From contig NZ_CAMJVP010000116.1 in NCBI RefSeq assembly GCF_946221465.1, positions 1 through 9,724 on the forward strand: DNA of 9,724 nucleotides, in the 5' to 3' direction. The notes below the pieces were generated by a model. That model worked only from the letters and a program-made list of their open reading frames with translations, was not told where the DNA came from and ran no database searches. The position numbers and the translations under genes were made by a program. Source of the DNA: an uncultured Aeromicrobium sp. (GTDB lineage: Bacteria > Actinomycetota > Actinomycetes > Propionibacteriales > Nocardioidaceae). The stretch's first letter is position 1. Each line of letters opens with the position of its first letter. Shown here in pieces: positions 1 through 5,736 of this stretch.

Positions 1-53
1 CCACTCACGAATGAAAACCGCCGGATCCCACACACCGTTTATCGGACAGACCC
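1..53. other. Possible terminus of a further IS (IS256-like?), left of IS30
   Basis: This short segment carries no gene of its own. Read on the minus strand from about position 50 it begins GTCTGTCCGATAAACGGTGT, which resembles the tip of IS256-type elements from memory only. It abuts the recognisable IS30 end at 54. The IS30 transposase frame runs into it and takes its stop codon (39-41) from it. Nothing else in the window repeats this sequence, so the assignment is weak. Confidence 0.2.
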
Positions 54-1280
54 CAACGAGGGGTGGTCTAGTGAGGTTAGCAAGGCTGTGAAGAGTTCGT
101 GTGGGGACCGGTCGTTGAGGACGATCCGGGGTCGCCGGTTGAGTTCGGACTCGACTCGGGCTAGGTCGCGAGCGGTGTGGATCGAGAGGTCAGTCGACTT
201 CGGGAAGTACTGACGCAGGAGCCCGTTCGTGTTCTCGTTGCTGCCGCGCTGCCAGGGGCTTGCTGCGTCGCAGAAGTAGATTTTGGTGCCGGTGTCGGCG
301 GTGACGTCAAGGTGTTTGGCCATTTCGGTGCCCTGGTCCCAAGTCAGGGTCCGCCGCAGCGTCGGCGGCAGCTCTTGCAGTGTCCGCACGAGCGCGGCGT
401 GCAGTTCGATCGAGTTGTGCGCCCAGAGGTGCAGTAGTTTGACGTAGCGGGTCTGACGTTCGACCAGCGTGCCGATCGCGGACCGGTTGTGCGGTCCGAC
501 GATAAGGTCGCCTTCCCAGTGGCCAGCTACTGATCGGTCGACGGGGTCGAAGTCGCGCTCGTGGACTGAGAGCATTGGCTGGGCGAATCGGCGTCGAGTT
601 CGCACCTGCCTGGTCTGGCCACGTCGGTGGTCACGTCCGGTCCGTAACGGGGATGGGGAGGGTTTGCGCACGATCTGTGAGCCGGGGCGGTAGATCGCCT
701 GGTAGATGGTTTCGGTCGCGACTCTGCGGGCCGGGTCGTCGGGGTGTGCCAGGCGTAGCGCGCGGCTGATCTGCTGGGGGCTCCATCGCTGCCGGAGCCG
801 CTCGATGACGTAGGCCCGCAGTACCGGGTCGGTGCGCAACTTGAGCGGGTGGGACCGCCGCCGGCGGGTCGCGGCGAGCGCCTGGGCATGGAAGGGCCGG
901 TACTGGCCAGAGGTATGACGGTTGCGGCGCAGCTCGCGGCTGATCGTCGATGGCGCCCGTCCTAGGAGTTTTCCGATCGCTGTCGGGCCGTGGCCGCGGC
1001 TGGCCAGGTCAGCGATCTGGATCCGTTCGGGCTCCGAGAGGAACCTCGGGGAGATCGTGCGGGAGGCGAGGGGCTCGAGTGGTGGCACGGTCTTGACCGC
1101 GCCATCCTTGCGGCGCACGACGGTGCCGTTCTTCCAGATGTTGCCGGTCGATCTGCTCACGCCGACCTCACGGCGGGCGTTAGCAACGCTGGAGCCCTGC
1201 GCCACCAGCTCGAGGAACCGGCGGCGCTTGGCCGTCATCGGCCGACGCCCCGGCCCCTTAGGAATGCGGCGAGACGACAT
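39..1280 (-). CDS. IS30-family transposase, C-terminus reading through the element end
   Basis: This is a 413-residue DDE transposase that would cut and join the ends of its own element. An N-terminal helix-turn-helix region spans about residues 20-50. A second, typical of IS30 (LSEPERIQIADLASRGHG, then the STISRELRRN recognition helix), spans about 81-120. The catalytic core shows GHWEGDLIVG with D258, LTWDQGTEMAKH with D315 and WQRGSNENTNG with E349. The D315-E349 gap is 33 residues, the DD(33)E spacing of the family. The ATG start gives a full-length protein. The oddity is the C-terminus: Leu409 is encoded by the outermost bases of the terminal repeat (54-56), and the last four residues (GSVR) plus the stop come from flanking DNA. 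The catalytic domain is intact, so activity is possible, but the clipped 3' end may prevent mobility. Confidence 0.9.
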   Translation of the reverse strand: MSSRRIPKGPGRRPMTAKRRRFLELVAQGSSVANARREVGVSRSTGNIWKNGTVVRRKDGAVKTVPPLEPLASRTISPRFLSEPERIQIADLASRGHGPTAIGKLLGRAPSTISRELRRNRHTSGQYRPFHAQALAATRRRRSHPLKLRTDPVLRAYVIERLRQRWSPQQISRALRLAHPDDPARRVATETIYQAIYRPGSQIVRKPSPSPLRTGRDHRRGQTRQVRTRRRFAQPMLSVHERDFDPVDRSVAGHWEGDLIVGPHNRSAIGTLVERQTRYVKLLHLWAHNSIELHAALVRTLQELPPTLRRTLTWDQGTEMAKHLDVTADTGTKIYFCDAASPWQRGSNENTNGLLRQYFPKSTDLSIHTARDLARVESELNRRPRIVLNDRSPHELFTALLTSLDHPSLGSVR

Positions 1281-1311
1281 ACGAGAACCCCTTCACGAGT
1301 AGTCCTCGTTG
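54..1311 (-). mobile_element. IS30-family insertion sequence
   Basis: Limits are set by an inverted repeat flanking the transposase. CAACGAGG at 54-61 is matched by CCTCGTTG at 1304-1311, with looser similarity further in (left arm 54-76, right arm about 1289-1311, both ending in a GTGARG block). The right end may extend a few bases past 1311. If the lost outer part of the left end matched 1312-1317, the ancestral gene would have stopped at TGA just after CAA. The left end therefore looks clipped and fused to other DNA. No target duplication can be recognised. Confidence 0.65.
1304..1311. repeat. IS30 terminal inverted repeat, transposase-start end
   Basis: CCTCGTTG here is the exact reverse complement of CAACGAGG at 54-61. 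The sequence continues CAATGAACA, and the outer few bases may belong to the element. Family knowledge says IS30 ends are usually 20-30 bp and imperfect, which fits the partial match further in. Confidence 0.5.
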
Positions 1312-1376
1312 CAATGAACACTGGAAACCACCCGGTGGAAAACAAGGCCACCTGGACAGATTGGATGGGGAATCTC

Positions 1377-1402
1377 TGAATCGTCCCGGGTTTCGTGGAG
1401 GG
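1377..1402 (+). repeat. IS3 left terminal inverted repeat
   Basis: It begins TGAATCGTCCCGGGTTTCGT and is followed by GGAGGG. It matches the reverse complement of 2699-2724 at 25 of 26 positions; the single difference is T against C at the eighth base. Confidence 0.92.
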
Positions 1403-1413
1403 TCTGATTCCCC

Positions 1414-1419
1414 GAGAGG
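1414..1419 (+). promoter_or_regulatory. Ribosome binding site deciding the orfA start
   Basis: GAGAGG lies nine bases before the ATG at 1429. An earlier in-frame ATG at 1420 is directly adjacent to this motif, too close to use it, so 1429 is preferred. Confidence 0.55.
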
Positions 1420-1428
1420 ATGATGATC

Positions 1429-1734
1429 ATGCCAGCGCCGAGGAAGTATCCGCAGGAGCTTCGTGAGCGTGGGATGCGGCTTGTTGCTGGGGCCAGGAAG
1501 GAAGATCTGGAGCTGTCGCTGAACGCGGCGGTGGTGCGGATCGGGCAGCGGACCGGTGTGAACGCCGACACGCTGCGTGGCTGGTGCAGGCAAGCCGCGA
1601 TCGACGCGGGCGAGCGGCCTGGGACGACGGCGAACGACGTGCAGCGCATCAAGGCGCTGGAAGCGGAGGTGCGCGAGTTCAAGCGCGCGAACGAGATCCT
1701 GTTGGCGGCCTCGTCGTTCTTCGCGGGAGCTTGA
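1429..1734 (+). pseudogene. IS3 orfA (helix-turn-helix subunit), probably shortened at the C-terminus
   Basis: This is a 101-residue OrfA-type protein starting MPAPRKYPQELRERGMRLV. It would bind the element ends and, fused to OrfB by -1 frameshifting, form the active transposase. It has an HTH domain (about residues 8-60, including the VNADTLRGWCRQAAIDAG recognition segment). A leucine-zipper-like stretch follows (IKALEAEVREFKRANEILLAASSFF), which normally dimerises the protein. The frame stops right after SSFFAGA. The usual family ending, RELDPRLP, is present but in another frame (about 1725-1755). This suggests about two bases were lost near 1723 and one near 1750. The family comparison is from memory, so a natural short form is possible. 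Confidence 0.7.
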
Positions 1735-1741
1735 CCCGCGA

Positions 1742-2707
1742 CTGCCTGGTAGTTCAGTTCATCGACGATCATCGTGACCGGTTCGGGGTCGATCCGATCT
1801 GCCGCGTGCTCACCGAGTATGGGGTCAAGATCGCTCCGTCCGGCTACTACGCGTTCAAGACCCGCCCCGCCGTGGCCAGGGCTCTGCGTGACGAGGAGCT
1901 GGTCGTCGAGATCGAGCGGGTGTTCTGGGACCGGAACCTCGGCCGCGGGATCAGCGGCGCCCGGAAGGTCTGGCGGTTGCTGCGCCGTGAAGGCATCGTC
2001 GTGGCCCGGTGCACCGTCGAACGGCTCATGCGCCGGCAAGGACTGCGAGGCATCCGCCGCGGCAAGCAGTTCATCACCACCCGGCCGGACGAGTCTGCTC
2101 TGCGGCCTGCGGGTCACGTGCAGCGCAAGTTCCGCGCGGACCGCCCGAACGAACTCTGGGTCGTGGACTTCACCTATGTTCCGACCTGGTCGGGCATGGC
2201 GTTCACGACGTTCGTGACCGACGTCTACTCCCGCCGGATCGTCGGCTGGCGGACCATGTCGAAGATGCCGACCGAGTTGCCGCTGGACGCGCTGGAGATG
2301 GCGCTATGGGTCCGCGACCGGGCCGGTCAGGACGCCACCGGCCTCATCCAGCATCCGGACACGGGAGCTCAGTACACCGCGCTGCGCTACTTCGACCGAC
2401 TCGCCGAAGTCGGCGCTATCGCATCGATCGGCTCCGTCGGCGACTCGTTTGATTGCGAGCATCATGGTGTCAACGCCCTCGCCGAGAGCGTCGTCGGGCT
2501 CTACAAGAACGAATGCGTCAAGATCGACGGCCCGTTCCGCAGCGCCGACGACCTCGAGCTGGCAACACTCTCCTGGGGTGCACTGGTTCAACGAGAACCG
2601 GCTGCACTCCTCGATCGGATACCTCACCCCGATCGAGAAGGAGAACAAGTACTACCGTGAGATCAACCCCCAGCGACAGCCGTCACTGGGAGAACCCGCC
2701 CTCCACG
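1742..2707 (+). pseudogene. IS3 orfB transposase (DDE integrase core), frameshifted and with a 6-residue insertion
   Basis: It is read in the -1 frame relative to orfA, as expected for IS3. Recognisable features are the HTH_21-type segment FIDDHRDRFGVDPICRVL and the rve core: WVVDFTYV (Asp at 2166-2168), HPDTGAQY (Asp at 2358-2360) and NALAESVVGLYKNE (Glu at 2484-2486). There are 41 residues between the second Asp and the Glu instead of 35. The extra CEHHGV (2454-2471) splits the GDSFD-NALAES motif. After ELATLSW an extra G in the run 2575-2578 throws the frame, and the expected ending VHWFNENRLHSSIGYLTPIE...GEPALH continues one frame over. The original TGA, near 2705 inside the terminal repeat, is also lost. 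Left as it is, the frame ends at 2660 with an unrelated tail. Confidence 0.85.
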
Positions 2708-2724
2708 AAACCCGGGGCGATTCA
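2699..2724 (-). repeat. IS3 right terminal inverted repeat
   Basis: This is the reverse complement of the left repeat at 1377-1402 with one mismatch. The former orfB stop would have lain inside it. It is followed immediately by CTC, the second copy of the target duplication. Confidence 0.92.
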
Positions 2725-2845
2725 CTCAGTAGAGGATTGGGCGTTGATCCGGCGGTTGGTTGCGGACGGTTTTCCGCAGCGGCAGGTCGCACGGGATCTG
2801 GGCATTGGTAGGTCGACGGTCGAGCGGGCGTTGGCCTCGGATCAA
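2725..2845 (+). pseudogene. istA: IS21 istA transposase, N-terminal fragment
   Basis: The frame reads SVEDWALIRRLVADGFPQRQ, then VARDLGIGRSTVERALASDQ: the N-terminal helix-turn-helix of IS21-type IstA transposases. Intact family members run to several hundred residues with a DDE core, of which nothing is present. The fragment ends at a deletion joint around 2845-2857, after which istB-like sequence starts in another frame. Upstream, the 5' end was separated by the IS3 element. Joining 1376 to 2728 gives an ATG at 1365 that is one base out of frame with this segment, which would be repaired by one G fewer in the run 1367-1370. It is not functional. Confidence 0.75.
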
Positions 2846-2856
2846 ACCTGCGGCGG

Positions 2857-3084
2857 TTCAAGCAGCTGACCTACCTCGCCAGTGCGTTGAAGGCACCCCG
2901 CATCACCGAGTCCGCCGCACGACTGGCTGATCATGCTCGTGACGCCGGCTGGACGCACGAGGAGTACCTCGCCGCGGTCCTGGATCGTGAGGTCGCCGCA
3001 CGGAACGCCTCCGGCGCCCAACTGCGGATCCGCGCCGCCGGGTTCGCCGCCCGCAAGACGATCAAGGAGTTCGACTGGGATGCC
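2857..3084 (+). pseudogene. istB: IS21 istB helper ATPase, N-terminal fragment
   Basis: The frame reads FKQLTYLASALKAPRITESA, then ARLADHARDAGWTHEEYLAA, VLDREVAARNASGAQLRIRA and AGFAARKTIKEFDWDA. This is the N-terminal domain that precedes the AAA+ module in IS21 IstB proteins, the ATPases that help IstA choose targets. The Walker motifs and the rest of the protein are absent because the next IS starts at 3085. The first few codons are also missing. Family membership is clear from the ALKAPRI and REVAARNASGAQLRIRAAGF signatures; function is lost. Confidence 0.8.
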
Positions 3085-3098
3085 TGTCCCGCGTCAAG
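3085..3098 (+). repeat. Terminal inverted repeat of the second IS3-type element (orfB end)
   Basis: TGTCCCGCGTCAAG matches the opposite end at 4402-4415 in 13 of 14 bases. It contains the orfB stop codon (3094-3096 on the minus strand). Confidence 0.85.
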
Positions 3099-4040
3099 TA
3101 GTTGGCAGGGATTTGTTGGTTTGAAAGGTCGGGTGGTCGGGTCGGCCAGGCCCAGGTGCACCTCCTGTGGCCGGTTCCAGGCGAGGGCCTCGTGGGGTCG
3201 GACGGTGTTGTCTTATCCGGTAGTCCTCAGCGTGCTTGGCCAGCATGATCGCGTCATCGATCTCGTCGAGGTAGAGCCGCTCATACTTCAGCGTCCCGAA
3301 ACCACGCTCGCGTGAGCCGTTCTGCCCCGGACTCCCGACACGAGTGCGGACATGCCGCAGCTCTGGGTGGGAGGCGATGAACACCTCGAAACGGAACGAG
3401 CGGAACGGGCCGCCGTTGTCGGTCACGATCGTGACGACCGGCAGAACCTCGCCGGTCTCCAGGTCGACCTGGCAGGTGGCCCCGAGCGGCCGACCGAACA
3501 TCTTCTCGTGGTCGGCCAGGGCGAGCTCGACGGCCTCGATGGCGTCGAGCTGGTTCGCCGTCGGTGACAGGTGCCATCGGTGCTCGAACTTGGACCAGTA
3601 GTCACGGCAGCCCGCGATCCGCCAGGTCCCACCGCTGCTGGTTTCGAACTCGCTGAAGTCGAGCTGCCAGACCTGATTCGGGCCGGTCGGGTCCGCAGCG
3701 AACACGCCCTTGCGGCGCTCGGCGAGCTTGCGTCTCTCGCGCTGATACTGATCGGGCAGGATGAGCCCCTGGTCCCGCAACCGGCGAAGCACGGTCGCCT
3801 CACTTACGACGTGGCCGTCGTGGCGGACCATCGCCCAGATCTTGCGGTGACCCCAGACCGGATGCTTCGCGGCATCCTTGTCGACCAATGCTGCAGCGGC
3901 GTCAGGGCCGGCCGCGAATGCGACCGCCGCGCTGGCTCGCCAGCGCGAGCGCGGGCCTTCCAGCGCCGCCAGGTCCGTTCGGGGATGTCGAAGATCCTGC
4001 ACCACCTCGCGGTCGACATCCCGGCCTCTATCCGGATCAC
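3094..4040 (-). pseudogene. orfB transposase (rve/DDE core) of the second IS3-type element, multiply frameshifted
   Basis: The start is a GTG at 4040 overlapping the orfA stop (GTGA). The first 40 or so codons (IRIEAGMSTARWCRIFDIPERTW...) are in one frame. The rest, from about AAALVDKDAAKHPVWGHRKIW, is in another, with the switch near 3905-3935. The core shows QVWQLDFSEFE (first Asp), VTIVTDNGGPFRSF (second Asp) and GQNGSRERGFGTLKYERLY (Glu). Near the C-terminus the frame slips again at about 3209-3215 and returns near 3131-3133. Roughly 25-30 residues (RQHRPTPRGPRLEP...) are therefore scrambled before the native-looking ending PTFQTNKSLPTT. In the other frame the expected HLGLADPTT is visible. 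It is probably inactive because of the N-terminal shift. Confidence 0.8.
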
Positions 4041-4355
4041 CTCGAGGTCCGCGAAGGGCCCAACCGGCCCTCTGCGCTCTTCTTCCAGACGCGGATCTCT
4101 ACCGCGGCCTCACCGAGCGCCCAGGTCAGCTCGACGACCTCAGCCTCGAGCTGTCCCTCGCGTGAGATCGGCCCGTTGCGGCCTGTCGCCAGCGCGGTCT
4201 TGCCGGCCTCGAGAAAACTCGGCCTTCCATCGGCCGATCGACTGCTGACTGACCTTCTCACGACGCGCCGCTTCAACGATCGTGAGTTCACCAGCGAGCA
4301 CACTCAACACGATCCGGTTCCTTTTCTCCACCGGAATCGAAGGAGGTCTTCCCAC
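4037..4355 (-). pseudogene. orfA (helix-turn-helix) of the second IS3-type element, frameshifted
   Basis: A GTG start at 4355, with AAGGAG about ten bases upstream, gives MGRPPSIPVEKRNRIVLSVL, then AGELTIVEAARREKVSQQSI and GRWKAEF. This is a transposase-type HTH (IVEAARREKVSQQSIGRWK). After KAEF the expected continuation FLEAGKTALATGRNGP, then QLEAEVVELTWALGEAAVEI and RVWKKSAEGRLGPSRTSR, is in the next frame. The run AAAA at 4214-4217 (TTTT on the coding strand) has one base too many. The second half looks like the coiled-coil part that follows the HTH. The stop at 4037 overlaps the orfB GTG, so the pair would be translationally coupled in an intact copy. Confidence 0.8.
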
Positions 4356-4401
4356 GGGTCTGATTCTCCTTCAGGACTGACTCAACGGCCCTGCCAGGAA
4401 T

Positions 4402-4415
4402 CTTGACGCGCGACA
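4402..4415 (-). repeat. Terminal inverted repeat of the second IS3-type element (orfA end)
   Basis: CTTGACGCGCGACA is the partner of 3085-3098 with one mismatch. The IS5-family fragment begins directly after it, mid-codon relative to the intact IS5 gene. Confidence 0.85.
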
Positions 4416-4894
4416 AGACGAAGAAGGGCAACCAGTGGCACTTCGGGATGAAGGCCCACATCGGCACCGACGCAGGCACCGGGTACGTCCACTCGGTCAC
4501 CGCCACTAGCGCGAACGTGCACGACCTCGACGAGGCACATCACCTCGTCCGTGACGATGACGAAGTGGCCCACGTCAAAGCGGGCTACCAAGGTGCCGGG
4601 AGCGGTCTGAGATCGCCGGCGACGAGCATCGCTCACGCATCGAGTGGCGGGTCGCGGCACGCAAGGGGGAAGTTGAAGGCGATGCACGCTCACGAACGTG
4701 CCGAGCAGTCACGCCAGGCCGCGGTCCGCGCGAAGGTCGAGCACCCGTTCTTGATCGTGAAACGGGACTTCGGGTTCACCAAGACCCGCTACCGCGGCAT
4801 CGGCAAGAGCCTCAACCATCTGCACGTGCTGTTCGCTTCGGCGAACTGGTTGATCCGGGCTCGTGCCGTCGCCCTCACCCCGGCGACGGCATAG
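4416..4894 (+). pseudogene. IS5-family transposase, C-terminal fragment
   Basis: About 160 codons survive, starting within KTKKGNQWHFGMKAHIGTDA. The N-terminal half with the first catalytic Asp is gone. The motif that normally reads DAGYQG appears as VKAGYQG (around 4575-4593), so the second catalytic Asp is replaced by Lys. The last part is well preserved: VRAKVEHPFLIVKRDFGFTKTRYRGIGKS with the catalytic Glu, then ANWLIRAR. Between about 4600 and 4669 the frame is shifted. The expected EIAGDEHRSRIEWRVAARKG is readable in another frame, and an extra G in the run 4665-4669 restores the original one. An open frame could start at TTG 4403 inside the neighbouring IS end, but this is chance. It is not functional. 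Confidence 0.8.
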
Positions 4895-4960
4895 CGCGAG
4901 CCTGCCCGAAACGCCCGGGCCGCCCCGGAACCAGCCATCGGCGGGCTGATCAGCGCTTCC
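4416..4960 (+). mobile_element. IS5-family remnant (3' half and right end)
   Basis: This holds the C-terminal half of the transposase and a 66-bp tail after its stop. The tail ends in GATCAGCGCTTCC (about 4948-4960), directly followed by CTAA (4961-4964). Family knowledge: IS5 elements insert at YTAR tetranucleotides and duplicate them, with ends of the GGAAG type, which fits. The 5' half is lost at the joint with the second IS3-type element, so the left end and second CTAA cannot be checked. Confidence 0.65.
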
Positions 4961-5037
4961 CTAAGCACTCGTCATCGGTTCCTCCGAGCCCCATTGCTTC
5001 ACATCTGCTGACGTTCGAGTGGCAGCCAGGAGGTCAC
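4961..5037. other. Short intergenic stretch between the IS cluster and the cytidylyltransferase gene
   Basis: This is 77 bp from the presumed IS5 target site CTAA to the stop codon of the cytidylyltransferase gene. I see no gene, tRNA or convincing terminator hairpin. It is the only segment on the left side of that gene that may be original chromosome. Confidence 0.4.
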
Positions 5038-5736
5038 TTACAACCCCTCGGCCAGGGCTTCGGCGATCCGCAGATCGAGGGCGTCGGTGATCTTGCGATT
5101 ACGCGGGTCGCCACTCACCACGGCGATCGGCTCGTCGGGCAGATAGCGCGCGACGACCGAGGCGTCGTCCGTGGCCGCGAAATCCGGGTCCTCGTCGGCC
5201 AGCGCGTACGCCGCTAGAAGAGTCTCGCGGACAAAACCCTGCGGGGTCTGGCACCGGGCCAGCGAAGATCGCTCGAGGGTGCCGGTCATGAGCCCGTCGC
5301 GGACCGTCACGATCGTGTCGGCTGAGTCGATGGCCGTCGTCACGGCGCGGTAGCCGCCTCGCAGCGCGTCAACGCACTCGGTGATGATGCGCTCGGTGAC
5401 GAAGGGGCGTGCCGCGTCGTGGAAGAGCACGAGACAGTCTCCCTCCAGCGCGGCGAGCGCACGACGCGTCGACGCGGTCCTGGTATCACCGCCGGGAAGA
5501 ATACCGGCGACCTTCGTGAAGCCGCCCTGCATTACCAGCGCCTGGACGTGGCCCAGGTGACTCGGAGTCATCATCACAACGACCTCGTCGACGGCCTCAC
5601 AGCGCTCGAAAACCGACAGAGCATGCACGATGATCGGCCTCCCGCCGACCTCGAGCAGTTGTTTCGGTGTCTCGTGACCCACGCGGGTCCCGGTGCCGCC
5701 AGCGAGCAGCACGGCGACGACGCGCGGTACGGTCAC
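5038..5736 (-). CDS. ispD: 2-C-methyl-D-erythritol 4-phosphate cytidylyltransferase (IspD/TarI family)
   Basis: It transfers CMP from CTP to a sugar-alcohol phosphate. In IspD this is methylerythritol phosphate (MEP isoprenoid pathway); in the close TarI family it is ribitol phosphate for wall teichoic acid. From the GTG start the protein has 232 residues, the usual size. Visible motifs are the nucleotide loop LAGGTGTRVG (11-20) with PKQ (24-26), HDAARP (106-111), DTI (140-142), QTPQGF (163-168), TDDASVV (189-195) and GDPRNRKIT (209-217). The GTG at 5736 was chosen because its GTGA overlaps the stop of the upstream reductase gene, a common coupled arrangement. A longer frame to 5778 would overlap that gene by 46 bases and add unrelated residues. 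No ispF follows; the IS cluster lies downstream. The nucleotidyltransferase fold is certain, the exact substrate less so. Confidence 0.85.
   Translation of the reverse strand: MTVPRVVAVLLAGGTGTRVGHETPKQLLEVGGRPIIVHALSVFERCEAVDEVVVMMTPSHLGHVQALVMQGGFTKVAGILPGGDTRTASTRRALAALEGDCLVLFHDAARPFVTERIITECVDALRGGYRAVTTAIDSADTIVTVRDGLMTGTLERSSLARCQTPQGFVRETLLAAYALADEDPDFAATDDASVVARYLPDEPIAVVSGDPRNRKITDALDLRIAEALAEGL

Larger units (their letters stand above)
1377..2724 (+). mobile_element. IS3-family insertion sequence with terminal repeats and CTC target duplication
   Basis: The element is 1348 bp with 26-bp terminal inverted repeats (1377-1402 and 2699-2724) differing at one base, and it has the TG...CA termini normal for IS3. 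It is flanked by direct CTC copies at 1374-1376 and 2725-2727, a 3-bp target duplication of the family size. It carries orfA and, in the -1 frame relative to it, orfB. Both ends look usable, yet both genes carry lesions, so this copy probably depends on a transposase supplied elsewhere or is dead. Confidence 0.9.
1321..3084 (+). mobile_element. IS21-family remnant, split by an IS3 element and internally deleted
   Basis: Pieces are 1321-1376 (likely upstream region with repeated CCACC/GGTGG blocks), the istA start (2725-2845) and the istB N-terminus (about 2857-3084). The IS3 element at 1377-2724 sits between the first two pieces with a CTC duplication, so it jumped into the IS21 copy. Most of istA (several hundred codons in intact members) and the start of istB are missing. 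The end of istB is cut at 3084, exactly where the next IS begins. No terminal repeats of the IS21 element itself could be identified. Confidence 0.65.
3085..4415 (-). mobile_element. Second IS3-type insertion sequence (minus strand), no target duplication
   Basis: The element is 1331 bp. Its ends are inverted repeats: TGTCCCGCGTCAAG at 3085-3098 against the reverse complement of 4402-4415 (TGTCGCGCGTCAAG), with GGCAGGG shared a few bases further in. Termini are TG...CA. It holds orfA (4355 to 4037) and orfB (4040 to 3094). The left neighbour is istB of an IS21 element, cut mid-gene; the right neighbour is an IS5 transposase, also cut mid-gene. Flanking bases (GCC on the left, AGA on the right) do not match, so this is not a simple insertion. 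Confidence 0.85.

Noticed and set aside
1293..2117. A 274-codon minus-strand open frame spanning the IS3 left end and part of orfB
   Set aside because: It crosses the element boundary and is antisense to both IS3 genes. No protein family is recognisable.
3571..4248. A 225-codon plus-strand open frame opposite the second IS3-type element
   Set aside because: It is antisense to orfA and orfB, which carry the real motifs. It is composed of Arg/Pro/Ser-rich filler.
4403..4415. TTG at 4403 as the start of a 163-residue intact IS5 transposase
   Set aside because: These bases belong to the terminal repeat of the neighbouring element. The gene is only a 3' fragment lacking the first catalytic Asp.
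1..4960. The IS cluster as a composite transposon carrying cargo genes
   Set aside because: No non-transposase gene lies between the elements, and no two elements are the same, so there is no paired-IS structure in this window.
4970..5000. Possible tRNA 3' end or attachment site suggested by GGTTCCTCCGAGCCCC
   Set aside because: No matching acceptor, D-arm or anticodon arm can be built around it, and no repeat of it occurs elsewhere in the window.
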